Positions 31,215 to 43,331 of a stretch of 64,000 nucleotides of DNA are shown here, one piece after another. This DNA comes from Diogma glabrata (lineage: Eukaryota > Arthropoda > Insecta > Diptera > Cylindrotomidae). Position 1 is the first letter of the stretch. Every line of letters starts with the position of its first letter. The translations under genes and the position numbers were made by a program. The notes under the pieces were generated by a model that was not told where the DNA came from, searched no databases, and saw nothing but the letters and a program-made list of their open reading frames with translations. The stretch is taken from NCBI GenBank assembly GCA_963693315.1, contig OY856188.1, forward strand, positions 153,488,512 to 153,552,511, given 5' to 3'.

Positions 31215-33073
31215 TCAGAAAAATTCGTTACGATTCAATTTAACAGTTGAATCTGGTTGATTCAAAAAATTTGCTTTAGCGAGAGAACTGAATTGTTCAT
31301 CGCCTGAATTTTCATGATAACATGGTTTAAGTCGATCAATTGAAATTTTGGCTGCTTTGCCATTAATTTCTATATTGAAGTTTTTAGTGTTGCGACCTAA
31401 AACTTTGAAAGGAGCTTGTAATGATCTCCTTACAGCGTCAGTACGTAAAAATACATGTGAGCAAGTTTGCAAATCTTTGCTCACAAAGGAAGAAGATGTA
31501 ACGTGTGCTGATGCTGACTTTGGTCGTATTTCATCAAAATGTTTCCTCAACTCCTTGACGAAATCAGTTTGGGGAACAAAAGAATTTGTAGAAGAATCGA
31601 GAAACTGTCCGGGAATTCTTATCGAGCTTCCATATGTTAGTTCCGCTGAAGTTGTTTGAAGTTCTTCGCTGAAGGAGGTTCTTAAACCCAAGAGAGCTGA
31701 AGGTAGAATTTTTGTCCAGTCTGGACGGTCATAACACATAATTGCTGATTTATTTATGCGATGCCATCTTTCTACCATGCCGTTGCATTTTGGATTATAT
31801 GCGGTTGTTCTGAATCTGTTAAAATCTAATAGGTTGGACAGTTCAGTGAAAAGATGGGATTCAAATTGGTTTCCTTGATCAGTTATAATTGATTCTGGAA
31901 CACCAAATCTTGAAATCCAATGGTTGTATACAGCGAATGCGACCGTTCCAGCAGTGATGTCTGGAACTGGTATCGCTTCGGGCCACCGCGTATAGCGGTC
32001 GATAAGCGTTACAAAATATCGTTGATTTTCCGATATTGGTAGAGGACCAATGATGTCGATGTGTATTTGCGAGAATCGCTGTGAATTAGTTTTCAAAGTG
32101 CCAAGAGGTGATTTAGTGTGCCTAAATACCTTGGACTTTTGACACGCTATACATTGTTGCGCCATGTTTAAGGTCCTTTTTAATAGACGGCCAAATAACA
32201 TGCTTGGTTAGTAATTTGGTTGAAGCATTGACACCAGGATGCGAAAGTTTATGAAAAGCATCGAAAACACTTTGGCGAAATTGTGCTGGAAGCGTATAGA
32301 AGTTGATGTGTCACAATATATCAATTTACTTTCATTAAAAGTAATTGGAAAATGTTCGAACTTCAAAGTTGTGTTACTTTGAAGAATATTTTGAAATTCC
32401 TCGTCATTGGTTTGCGCGTCCGCGATTGCAGCATAATCAATTTTCTCTGGTATGAGTATTTGATCTATGCGAGAGAACGCGTCAGCTACGACATTGTCGA
32501 CGCCGGAAATATGCTGGATATCAGTGGTGAATTGCCCAATGAAATCCAGATGGCGAAATTGATGGGGAGATGCTTTTTCTAAATTTTGTTTAAAAGCAAA
32601 AATTAGAGGTTTTTGGTCGGTGAATAGTGTAAATTCACGACCTTCTAGGAGATACCTGAAATGCTTGATGCCTGAATACGCTGCGAGAAGTTCTCTATCA
32701 TAAGCGCTATATTTTATTTGGGCATCATTAAGGCGAACCGAGAAGAAACTAAGCGGTTGCCAGGTTTCTTCAACAAATTGCTGCACTACGACTCCTATCG
32801 CTGTATCAGATGCGTCGATCATAATTGCTAGTCGAGCTGAAGATGACGGATGAGCTAAAAGAGTGGCATTACACAATTTAACTTTACAATTGTCAAAGGC
32901 TTGAATGGACTCAGGTGTCCATGAAATTGGAATTTCACTATTCTTCTTATATCCCTTTAAGAAGTTGTTGAGTAAAATTTGATCAGCTGCAGCAGCTGGT
33001 AAAAAACCGATAAAAGTTAATCATGCCTAAGAAACGTGTAAGCTTTTTAACATTTGTGGGACGTTCAAAGTCT
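31215..33073 (-). pseudogene. pol: CsRn1-like Gypsy pol fragment (RT end, RNase H, integrase)
   Basis: Minus strand. 33073 to about 32880 encodes the RT tail (ERPTNVKKL.RFLGMINF type). 32876-32208 is RNase H (IMIDASDTAIG, TDQKPLIF, VDNVVADAFSR). A frameshift near 32280-32200 passes through the integrase zinc-finger histidines into 32201-31215, with CIACQKSK, IDIIGPLP, IITDQGNQFES and NGMVERWHR. DRYTRWPEAIPV and ISRFGVPESIITDQG are typical of the CsRn1/Kabuki group. The 5' part of pol is lost where the family A LTR starts at 33074, and it does not resume on the other side of the array. Confidence 0.8.
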
Positions 33074-33680
33074 TGTAACGTCGCCTGTATTCAACTAAAC
33101 AATACTAAAACCAATTCATATTCTTTTTCTAGTTCAATAAAAATTTATTTCGTTCATTTCAGTTCATTTTCACAATAATAATAATTTTAAAATTTTCAAA
33201 TAATTAACGGTTAGCTCAATTTCGAATATATATATAGAAATAAACGAACGCACTCTCATGGCTCAATTTTTCCCATTTTGTGGCTAAAAAAGATGATGTG
33301 TCAAATAAGATCACATTTTTAGATTCATTCCGTTTTTCAATTTTAAAGAAAGTAAAACATTCTCTCCAAGTTTGTTCCCTCTAACAAAAAGATTAATAAA
33401 AAATCATAAATTGTTTTGTGTTAGATTTTTTCCAAAAATAAAAGCTTTTAAGTTAACCTGAAAAGAAAGAAAAACAGACATGCGATTAAAATGTTGTTAT
33501 ATAAGGAGTAATTAAGATGCTTAAAATGTATATTAAATCAAATAAAAATGTTCTAACAAAAGCATACAGAATGTCTGAGTAAAAAAGTTACTTAATAATA
33601 AGAGATTTCCCAAATCAAGATCTTCTGTAGAATTTTAAATGGCGAACAAACCTCATTATAATATTAGGTTTAAGTTGTTG

Positions 33681-33688
33681 TATAAAAG
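33681..33688 (+). promoter_or_regulatory. TATA box of family A LTR (copy 2)
   Basis: TATAAAAG within TTGTATAAAAGTCC, about 610 bp into the LTR. It is kept at 42275-42282 and partly in copy 1 (GTACAAAAGTCC). Transcription would start near 33711, so the 34034 ORF would be the first sizeable ORF on the RNA. Confidence 0.6.
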
Positions 33689-34033
33689 TCCAAGCCGCGA
33701 TATAAAGTGGCAGCTAACAATCTGGGCCGAAACGAAGACCTGGGGTTTTGGTTTTGAATTTTTAAATGAGTCATAGTTATTTAGTTATTCTGGCGGGAAA
33801 CAATTTTTTTTTATATAATATACCGTAGGTACGGTAATAATAATAATTTTTGTTGTCACGAGTCATAAACAGTTGTAAACCAGTTTGGTTTTAATATTTT
33901 TTTTCTTTGTATATATATATATATAAAGCATTTAAAAATTAATTTTTTTTCGATAAACCAGATATTGGTTTCCTTTTTGTTAAAATTCTTTTGGAATAGA
34001 AATAGAATTTTTGTTTTAATTTTTTTATTTATA

Positions 34034-34642
34034 ATGTATACAATCAGGAGGTTCCAGGGGATGAGAAGTAGGAGTCGACCAGGGGGGGTTGAGCCGTGGG
34101 TGAATGAAGTGGAGGTAGAAATGTATGTGGCCTGGAAGGAGAGAATGGATGAGGCGAGGGAGGTGGTGAAAGAAATAATAAATGTAGTTATGGATGAGGT
34201 GAAGGATGGAATATATTTGGAAATAATGGATGATATAGTGGAGGAACAATGGGATGAGATAATGGATGGGATGGTGAGTGAAATAGTGAATGAGTGCGTG
34301 AATGAGGAAGCGAATAAGAGGAATGTGGTAAATGAGGAAGCGAATGAGATGAATGTGGTGAATGAGGAAGCGGATGAGATGGATGTGGTGAATGAGGAAG
34401 TGAATGTGGGCTGGCGTGAAAGGAGGAGGATCTCCAGAAATAGGAGCTCACACCTGAAGAGAAAGGAGAGGAGAAGGAAGGCTAAGGAGAGTCGCTTGGT
34501 CGTGGAGCTGGGACCTTCCTCGACCAAGAGTGCTCAAGTGGAGGAGCTGGTTGAGGAGGTTTCCATCTCACCGACCACGCGACTGGAAGAGGAGTGGTCT
34601 GGTCCGCAGGAGGCCTCTATTCCTGGTTGTCGGATAAGTTAA
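34034..34642 (+). CDS. Unrecognised accessory ORF upstream of gag (copy 2), 202 aa
   Basis: I do not recognise this protein. From ATG 34034 (MYTIRRFQGM) it has a basic N-terminus. A long acidic, helix-prone stretch follows at about 25-125, containing a 10-residue repeat of the form NEEANEMNVV (about 3.5 copies). Then come a strongly basic block near 132-160 (RRRISRNRSSHLKRKERRR, nuclear-signal-like) and a Ser/Pro/Glu tail. It lies between the LTR TATA box and gag, in the sense orientation. The plus strand is very G/A-rich, unlike its AT-rich surroundings. By eye the two copies differ by a 12-nt in-frame indel, about seven replacement and four silent changes, with no stop; that is weak evidence of coding. 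It could also be a purine-rich non-coding tract. Confidence 0.5.
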   Translation: MYTIRRFQGMRSRSRPGGVEPWVNEVEVEMYVAWKERMDEAREVVKEIINVVMDEVKDGIYLEIMDDIVEEQWDEIMDGMVSEIVNECVNEEANKRNVVNEEANEMNVVNEEADEMDVVNEEVNVGWRERRRISRNRSSHLKRKERRRKAKESRLVVELGPSSTKSAQVEELVEEVSISPTTRLEEEWSGPQEASIPGCRIS

Positions 34643-34745
34643 AAAAAAAACTTATTTCTTTATTTTTTTTTGGTGTTTTGTCAATTTGAAAAAAAACCGT
34701 TTTGGGGTCAGCATTTTTTTTAGGGATTGGTTTTTATGCTGTCGT

Positions 34746-35067
34746 TGTATATATTGTACATATTTTCCAATATAAATGGTCATTGTATAATTAATTAACA
34801 CTAATTTATTTTTTAACTTGGAATAAAACCGTTTTGGGGAAGCAGTTTTTTTTTGAAAATTTTTTTATGCTACCTTGTAAATACTTTTTGGTACTGACCA
34901 TGTACATATTGTACATATTCTTGTACATATTTTGTAAATATTTTTTAGTACTGTCGATGTACATATTTTGGAATGATCTTGTACATAATTTTGTAAATAT
35001 TTTTGTATATTTTTTTTGAGTAGGTTAGTAGTATTGTTGAATTTTTTTTTGCCAGTTTTTGTACATA
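34746..35067 (+). promoter_or_regulatory. Cluster of eleven Pumilio-type motifs (UGUAHAUA), copy 2
   Basis: Exact TGTA[ACT]ATA octamers start at 34746, 34755, 34876, 34901, 34910, 34922, 34933, 34958, 34980, 34992 and 35060 on the sense strand. They sit after the accessory ORF and before gag. Part of the region is a degenerate tandem duplication (AACCGTTTTGGGG...GTACATATT), which may have multiplied the motifs. UGUAHAUA is the established recognition element of insect Pumilio/PUF proteins. Confidence 0.55.
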
Positions 35068-36424
35068 GTGTATTAGGGTGTAAATAATTTTCTTTCTTAG
35101 CGGTAGGCCTAACAAGCCATCCATGGGGCTTCTCCCTTTAACGATAATGACGTTCCTAGGTCGCCTATGACCACCGGGGTTATGCGATCGAAGAACATTG
35201 GTTTCTTCTCTTCATTCAGCGAGGGAGTTCTCAGGGATGAGGAGTGGTGTTGCTGTGTTTGTACTTAGGTGCAAACCAGTAGTACCATTCTTTGCTCAGA
35301 GGCTTCTTCGGTGTAATGAAGAGAAGAATCAATTATACTTTGCTTTCAGGATCAGAGGCTTCACCTCATACAAATTCAAAAACTTTTCTATTTTTCCACT
35401 TAGCTTTGCAATAGAACAGTTTTCATAGAGTTTAGGATTTGAAGTCTGGTGCTCGGGAGCGTTCTTCAACTTTCGCATTAGGTTTAGTTGTAATTTATTT
35501 GTAGGTTAAACAAGCACAACTGGGTCAGTAGAAATAGACCTAAGGTCTAATCGTGACAGTTGTGATTGTTTTATTAGGTTGGGGAGAAACTGTTCTGTAG
35601 AATCTGGTCGTTAGGGGCTTTTCTAGTCGGTTCTCACATGCATTGTTGGAGTGGGCTCGCGAACGCGGGAATTCAGATTTAAACGATATGGATATTGTAA
35701 CCATACTTACTTTCAAATTGTCTCCAGACGAATCTTGACTTTGGGAATCTCTTATCTAAAAATTAAATAAAAAAATAAAATAAATAAAAACAATAAATTT
35801 TTGAGAATAAATAAATAAAAATTTTTATTAAATAAATTAAATTTTAGGAATCAATAATTTTTAAGTAAATACAAATTTTTCTTAATTAAGCAAATACATC
35901 AAGATATAAATAAATATTTTTTATTTTTTTAAAAAAATAAATAAATACTTTGAAGATAAGACGGAACATCCAATAATTAAGCAATTTTCTAAATATTTTT
36001 TATTTTTCAATCTTTTTAAAATAAATAAATATTTTCTTTAGGGGTGTTGTCGTCACTAAATAGTTTTAGGTGTATATATAATTCTGAATTTCAGTAGATC
36101 TGAAATTGAATAAACAAAATATATTTTAATTTTATAAATATTTTAGGAATTTCTGTCAAAAGGTGGGAAAAATTGAGTATTGAGTACAGCGATAATTTTT
36201 TTTTGTTCTGGTATTACATTTGTTTTTTTTTACAAAAATTTTTGTTGTATTTTTTGAATTGGGCTGTTCGTTGTTTTTTTATCCTTTGCGTTTTTCATTG
36301 TTTTTTTCTATTTCCATCGGACGATTGTTGCCGGGCGTACTAACTCCACTTATTATTACGTGTGAATTGGTTATTATTATTGGTGTTCTTGCGAGTTCAT
36401 AATTTTACAAATTTTACCATCGAA

Positions 36425-38191
36425 ATGTCAAACCAGATAGACGTTGACCATCCGTTCTATGGTCTGGAACCCAGCGAACTACAGGTCGAATGTTTGGTTC
36501 GGGGTGTGAGCTTCGGGGGGGCCAATTGGGCGGAGGAACTGCGAAACCACGTAGATCATGGTGCAGTTTCAATAACATGACCCATCTCTCATGCGAGAGA
36601 TTTGATAGAGGAATCTCAAATGGTGGTGCAGGCAGCACAACTTGTTTTAGATCAGGTACGACGACTTCTGCCACCGATTAATCAGACCTTCTTAGATGGT
36701 TTGGCGAATCGAGTGTTACATTACACGGGTAGAATGAATAGGTTGGGTCCTCGCAATGACTTGCAAGAAGCCAGCACCTACGCTATCTCGCAATTGTCAC
36801 GCGCTTGGGATATAATAGGATCGCTGTCAACACGTCCAATTATGCACAATAAACCAGAAGTATCATCTGCTCCATCTGCTTCACCTGCCTTTCGACCAGA
36901 TGAGAGATCCACACCGATCCCAGTACAGCCAATAACTGAGACAATACATAGTTTGAATCGTCCAAACCATCAACAACAGAGACGGTCAGAACAATTACCA
37001 CCGGCTTATTTTCAGCAATCGGGTTTGAGAGCAGAGGACTTTGCAGTACCACAATTGGGTCCATCATTCCAAGCTGAACACATCCATAACAATCCAGCAT
37101 TGGTTCAACCACCACCAGTATATCCACCAGCTCCACTAACAGCACCACCACCATACAACCAACCTCCTCAGGTATGGCGTGACGCGGCTCCAGCGTTAGC
37201 ATCAGTGGAATACCGAGGGGTTCGTGGGAACAATTTGAGTCGTTATGACTCAAATTGGGTTCCAACCTTCACAGGAGATGGCCACTCTCCTGATGTTCAT
37301 GAGTTTGTTCACAGAGTTGAGGCGGCTGCCAGGAGGGACCGGGTGAATTGGGACGACTTTAGGTCTATCGTTCCACGGTATCTCAAGGGGGCTGCCGACA
37401 GATACTATTTGAATTTAACTCATGAATATGAGGTGGTGACCTATCCAGTGCTAAGGGAGGGACTCCTACAAACCTTCGGTACGCTCACTGATGATAAGGC
37501 GATCTTGCGCGTTCTTCTGAACCGCAAACAAAAGTCAAAGGAGAGCGTGTACGAGTATCTGGTGGAGATTGGTTCGTTGAACCGTCGCTTAGCACGTCCA
37601 TTTGCTGACCGTGAAATGCTAGAGATTGCTCGGGAGGGACTGAGTGTGGAGCTCAAAAACGCTACTCTAGCTGCAACAATACAGTCAATTGATGAACTTC
37701 GGACTTTATGTCAGAAGTTTGAACGTTTGTGGTCCACACCAGTTCCGACCAGAACATCAAATTTGAGAATTAGCGAGCTACAGCAGATGGATGATTATGC
37801 TGTGGATGTTGAACCAGAACGACATGGATATATTGAAGCGATGGATTCAACACCGAGATGGATATTTCAGCGACCTGGTGTAACATCTGATAACACCCAA
37901 CCTGGTCCATCAATGTCCAGACAACCAATAGTATGCTTCAGTTGTGGTGTGACTGGTCACCGAGCTCCGGATTGCCCACGGAAAAATCGGATAAAATTAT
38001 ATTGTTGGAAATGTAACAAGCCGGACGTCATTTATGCAAATTGTTCATATTGTCACCCGTCGTTAAACTATCGTCCGAGAGTACATGCTTCGGGGATGGT
38101 ACCCTCGGTTCAACATTCAATGAGCCCGAAGAAGTCGACGAGAGATGTAGCAACGCAGGACGATCGGTCACCACCCCAGAAACCCGAATAA
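36425..38191 (+). pseudogene. gag: Gag, family A copy 2 (frameshifted)
   Basis: The same protein as copy 1 Gag (ATG 36425), but the frame breaks near 36575, where a few extra bases (ACATGACCCATCTC in place of ACAGTATCTC) bring a stop at about 36580. The frame resumes at 36602 and runs to 38191 with Pro-rich linker, capsid-like region and both cysteine clusters (CFSCGVTGHRAPDC, CWKC..CSYC). It is about 20 residues shorter in the linker than copy 1. Confidence 0.85.
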
Positions 38192-41100
38192 AACCATCAA
38201 ACACATTTAATTTCCCATCGTTACATCGAACGTATTTTAGACGTCTTGAACGTAACATTAGATATTGAAGGATGAGGAAATTATTTCGTAAAGCTTGTAT
38301 TTCATCTATCCTTTCAGAAACAAAGGATCCTCGGCCGCGATTAACAATCAGGATTTTGGACAAACACATTTCAGGATTATTGGATAGTGGAGCGCCAATC
38401 ACAATACTTGGAAGAAATTCCTTGGAATTATTGGAATCATCAGGTACAACCTACCGTAAGTACACTTAGTGTATTCGTACGGCGGATGGTACTGCAACTA
38501 AAATACTAGGTTACATTGAAATTCCAATAACTGTGAATGGCTCCACTAAACCAATGCGGTTCCATATAGTCCCTGGTTTACGAGAAGAGCTCTACCTGGG
38601 CATAGATTTCTGGGAGAAATTTGGTATTGTTCCTTCATTTGTTAGTGAACTGACTTGTACAGAGCTACAAAATTTAAATACACACAACCTTACCACTGAC
38701 CAGCAACGAGAACTGGATATAATCAAGGATTCTTTCCCGTCATTTGAAGTGTATTGACTCGGAAAGACTTCTTTGGTTGAACATGTTAAACAGAGGCATT
38801 ATCCCACATCGCCGGCTGTTCAACTAAAGGTTTATGCCGAACTCGACCGAATGCTTCAAATGGGCGTGATCGAAGAGTCTAACAGTTCGTGGTGCTCGCC
38901 AGTGGTCCTGGTACAAAAAGAATCTGTTAAAAACAGATTATGTATTGATAGCCGTCGTGTCAATTCACTAACGAAAAAGGACACTTACCCACTTCCCTTG
39001 ATTGATGGCTTACTAGGTCGTCTAAATAGCACAAAGTACATTTCAAGTATTGATCTCAAAGATGCTTTCTGGCAGATTCCTCTGGCAGAAGCATCTAGAG
39101 ACAAGACAGCCTTCACAGTGCCTGGTCGTCCATTGTATCAATTCCGGGTTATGCCCTTTGGATTGTGCAATGCTCCTCAGACAATGTGTCGGCTAATGCA
39201 CAAAGTGATACCACATCAATATCACGAAAATGTCTTTGTTTATTTAGATGATCTATTGGTAGTCTCTTCCACGTTCCAGGAACATATGGAATTGCTGTCC
39301 AAAGTTTTTTCATTGTTAAGAGTGGCTGGGTTAACAATAAACCTCAAGAAAAGTAAATTTGTTCTGAGAGAGGTGAAATACTTGGGATTTTTGGTTGGTG
39401 AAGATGGTCTTCGAACAGACCCTGACAAGGTAAGAGCTGTAGCAGAGTACCCAGCTCCATCTACAGTTAAACAAATACGACGTCTATTAGGAATGGCTGG
39501 TTGGTACCAACGTTTCATACCAAATTATGCAAGCGTGGTATCACCGATAACAGATCTACTGAAGAAAAGTTCAGGAAAATTGAAATGGACATTGGAAGCG
39601 CAAGTAGCTTTTGAAAATTTAAAAAGATTGCTGACTACAGCACCGGTATTAATTAACCCTGACTATAATAAAGAGTTCTTTATTAGATGCGATGCGAGTC
39701 TGACAGGGGTAGGTAGCGTATTATATCAGGTCGACGAGGACGGAGAAGAGTGTCCGATAGCCTTCATGTCGAAAAAACTTAACAAAGCTCAGAGAAATTA
39801 TTCGGTTTCTGAGCTTGAATGTCTTGCGGCAATTCTGAGTGTGAAGAAATTCAGGAGCTATGTTGAGGGTCACCGATTTACAATCGTGACTGATCACTCA
39901 AGTCTGAAGTGGCTTATGTCACAGAAAGACTTGAGTGGTCGTCTGGCTAGGTGGAGCCTAAAACGCCAACATATGGATTTTACCATTGTCCACCAAAAAG
40001 GTACCCAAAATATAGTCCCTGATGCTCTATCTCGTCTATATGACGATACACACGAGGAATTGACGGAAGCATTATCACATCATGTTAACGACATCAAACT
40101 CGACAATGAAGGTTATCGGCACACCGAGTATACTGATATGATAGCTAAAGTTCAATCATCACCAAAGGACTTTCCTTCAGTCAAAGTCGTGGATGATAAG
40201 CTATACATACGTATTGAGCCAAGACCTGATGCAATACCTAACGATGTTCCAGTGTGGAAACTCTGGGTACCAAAACCGATGACTTCCAACATGATTCAGA
40301 AAAATCATGATGATAGTACTGCTGCTCATGGAGGTGTTAAAAAGACTTTAGAATTACTTCGACGTCCTTATTATTGGCCGGGCATGGCGTCACAGGTACA
40401 CAACTATGCTGTGTCCTGCGACACATGTAAACAAACAAAAGCCACGAAAAAGATATTGCGTCCTCCGATGCAATATCAATTCGAAACAGCACGTCCATGG
40501 CAGAGAGTCTATATAGATTTTTTGGGACCGTACCCTCGTTCTACACTTGGGAATACGGTGTTATTGATAGTTCTGGATCATGCTACGAAGTTTGTACTAC
40601 TGAAGCCACTTAGAAACGCAACTTCACCGAAGGTGAATGCTTTTCTGAGGAATGAAGTGTTTCTTACATATGGGGTACCAGAGCTTCTGCACAGTGACAA
40701 TGGTAAACAGTTCACTAGTAGGAACTTTCAAAATCTTTTGTCAGATTTCGGCATTAAACACATTAGGACCGGTGTCTATAGTCCTCAAAGCAACGCGTCA
40801 GAGCGGGTCAATAGGTCAGTTCTAGCAGCAATTCGAGCGTTCATAAAAGGTCAACATACCAAGTGGGATTCACAAATTGGTGAAATCGCATATGCACTGC
40901 GGGCTGCAGTACATTCAGCTACCAAGTACTCACCGTACTATTTACTATTTGGTCAACATCCAATATCGGATGGGACTACTTACCATTTGTTGAGATCACT
41001 ACACAAGCTTGGTGAAGATGCTGGTGAGGAAATAGAACGCTCTGATCATTTGACCTTGCTCAGGAACCGGGTTCAGGAAAATTTAAAAGCAGCTTTCAAA

Positions 41101-41334
41101 AAATCGCAACATCAGTATAATCTGCGATCAAAACTACTGACTTTTCAACCACAACAACGTGTGTTTGTACTGCAACATCATTTGAGTGACGCTACTAAAA
41201 AGTTCTCGGCAAAATTGGCTCCAAAGTTCTTACCTGCAATGATTAAAACTAAGATTGGAAATGTACTCTATGAGTGCATAGATATGAGCGGTAAGAATCT
41301 TGGAGTTCATCATGCGAAGGACATCAGGGAATGA
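38041..41334 (+). pseudogene. pol: Pol, family A copy 2 (three in-frame stops)
   Basis: The same layout as copy 1 pol: PR (LLDSGAP, with Pro replacing Ser after DSGA), RT with YLDD near 39240, RNase H, and integrase with HSDNGKQF and SERVNR. Stops: TGA at 38266 (TGG in copy 3), TAG at 38467 (shared with copy 3) and TGA at 38755 (GGA in copy 3). A 27-nt in-frame deletion near 38785 removes a conserved stretch before RT, also as in copy 3. It is non-functional without readthrough. Confidence 0.88.
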
Positions 41335-41666
41335 TGTCCTTTCGTTAGGTAGGGTCGTTCCTCTGGCTAGTTGTCCTCGCTGTGGTTCACACCTCCCGTG
41401 TCATACTTACTGGTTATATCGGGGTGTCCATAGTGCTGACGTTCGGATGGATGGTCGGTCTCAATACTACGGTCTCTAGTGAAGTTCCTAGGGACTTCAT
41501 GAGTGTTGGAACCGGTCATCGGTCTTGACGCCAGTGACTGTGGGTATCTCGATCCCAGATACAGATTAGTTGTGGGAAGTAGTTCGGTGGTTTCTGACGT
41601 AGAGGGGGTGACGACGTTTTTGTGATTTCAAGGGTAAATATCTTGGTCTTTACCTTGAATTCATGG
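41335..41666 (+). other. Post-pol spacer, family A copy 2
   Basis: It carries the near-palindrome GAAGTTCCTAGGGACTTC and the purine run GTAGAGGGGG about 65 nt before the next LTR start. Non-coding. Confidence 0.5.
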
Positions 41667-42632
41667 TGTAACGTCGCTTCTATTCAACTAAACAATACTA
41701 AAACCAATTCATATTCTTTTTCTAGTTCAATAAAAATTTATTTCGTTCATTTCAGTTCATTTTCACAATAATAATAATTTTAAAATTTTCAAATAATTAA
41801 CGGTCAGCTCAATTTCGAATATATATATAGAAATAAACGAACGCACTCTCATGGCTCAATTTTTTCCATTTTGTTGCTAAAAAAGACGATGTGTCAAATA
41901 AGATCACATTTTTAGATTCATTCCGTTTTTCAATTTTAAAGAAAATAAAACATTCTCTCCAAGTTTGTTCCCTCGAACAAAAAGATTAATAAAAAATCAT
42001 AAATTGTTTTGTGTTAGATTTTTTTCCAAAAATAAAAGCTTTTAAGTTAACCTGAAAAGAAAGAAAAACAGACATGCGATTAAAATGTTGTTATATAAGG
42101 AGTAATTAAGATGTTTAACATGTATATTAAATCAAATAAAAATGTTCTAACAAAAGCATACAGAATGTCTGAGTAAAAAAGTTACTTAATAATAAGAGAT
42201 TTCCCAAATCAAGATCTTCTGTAGAATTTTAAATGGCGAACAAACCTCATTATAATATTAGGTTTAAGTTGTTGTATAAAAGTCCAAGCCGCGATATAAA
42301 GTGGCAGCTAACAATCTGGGCCGAAACGAAGACCTGGGGTTTTGGTTTTGAATTTTTAAATGAGTCATAGTTATTTAGTTATTCTGGCGGGAAACAATTT
42401 TTTTTTATATAATATACCGTAGGTACGGTAATAATAATAATTTTTGTTGTCACGAGTCATAAACAGTTATAAACCAGTTTGGTTTTAATATTTTTTTTCT
42501 TTGTGTATATATATATATATATAAAGCATTTAAAAATTAATTTTTTTCTCGATAAACCAGATATTGGTTTCCTTTTTGTTAAAATTCTTTTGGAATAGAA
42601 ATAGAATTTTTGTTTTAATTTTTTTATTTATA

Positions 42633-43229
42633 ATGTATACAATCAGGAGGTTCCAGGGGATGAGAAGTAGGAGTCGACCAGGGGGGGTTGAGCCGTGGGT
42701 GAATGAAGTGGAGGTAGAAATGCATGTGGCCTGGAAGGAGAGAATGGATGGGGCGAGAGAGGTGGTGAAAGAAATAATAAATGTAGTTATGGATGAGGTG
42801 AAGGATGGAATATATTTGGAAATAATGGATGATATAGTGGAGGAACAGTGGGATGAGATAATGGATGGGATGGTGAGTGAAATAGTGAATGAGGAAGCGA
42901 ATAAGAGGAATGTGGTGAATGAGGAAGCGAATGAGATGAATGTGGTGAATGAGGAAGCGGATGAGATGGATGTGGTGAATGAGGAAGTGAATTTGGGCTG
43001 GCGTGAAAGGAGGAGGATCTCCAGAAATAGGAGCTCACACCTGAAGAGAAAGGAGAGGAGAAGGAAGGCTAAGGAGAGTCGCTTGGTCGTGGAGCTGGGA
43101 CCTTCCTCGACCAAGAGTACTGAAGTGGAGGAGCTGGTTGAGGAGGTTCCCATCTCACCGACCACGCGACTGGAAGAGGAGTGGTCTGGTCCGCAGGAGG
43201 CTCCTATTCCTGGTTGTCGGATAAGTTAA
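42633..43229 (+). CDS. Unrecognised accessory ORF upstream of gag (copy 3), 198 aa
   Basis: The counterpart of the ORF at 34034, four codons shorter in the acidic repeat (VNEEANKRN without the preceding NECV). The basic block RRRISRNRSSHLKRKERRR is unchanged. The position relative to LTR start and TATA box is the same as in copy 2. Function unknown; coding status is unproven, as discussed for copy 2. Confidence 0.5.
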   Translation: MYTIRRFQGMRSRSRPGGVEPWVNEVEVEMHVAWKERMDGAREVVKEIINVVMDEVKDGIYLEIMDDIVEEQWDEIMDGMVSEIVNEEANKRNVVNEEANEMNVVNEEADEMDVVNEEVNLGWRERRRISRNRSSHLKRKERRRKAKESRLVVELGPSSTKSTEVEELVEEVPISPTTRLEEEWSGPQEAPIPGCRIS

Positions 43230-43331
43230 AAAAAAAACTTATTTCTTTATTTTTTTTTGGTGTTTTGTCAATTTGAAAAAAACCGTTTTGGGGTCAGCAT
43301 TTTTTTTAGGGATTGGTTTTTATGCTGTCGT

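Larger units (their letters stand above)
33074..36424 (+). repeat. LTR plus leader of family A copy 2
   Basis: It starts at TGTAACGTCGC, with a TATA box TATAAAAG at 33681-33688. Because the units are in tandem, the LTR/leader border cannot be fixed; the LTR reaches at least past the TATA box. The interval also holds a 202-codon ORF (34034), a Pumilio-motif cluster (34746-35067) and a stem-forming pair (35197-35216 with 35315-35333). No primer-binding site was found with confidence. Confidence 0.7.

Noticed and set aside
33856..34527. Long Ser/Phe-rich minus-strand frame opposite the accessory ORF (also at 42530)
   Set aside because: It is the shadow of the purine-rich plus strand (TCC/TCA-rich on the reverse) and contains low-complexity repeats only. 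If the plus-strand ORF is non-coding, this one has no better support.
35198..35428. 76-codon frame in the family A leader, repeated at 43783
   Set aside because: No ATG of its own in good position, no recognisable motif, and it spans the stem arms; likely chance.
35640..35690. Candidate primer-binding site TGGAGTGGGCTCGCGAACG in the family A leader
   Set aside because: It does not match any tRNA 3' end I know over enough bases, and its place relative to the LTR end is unknown.
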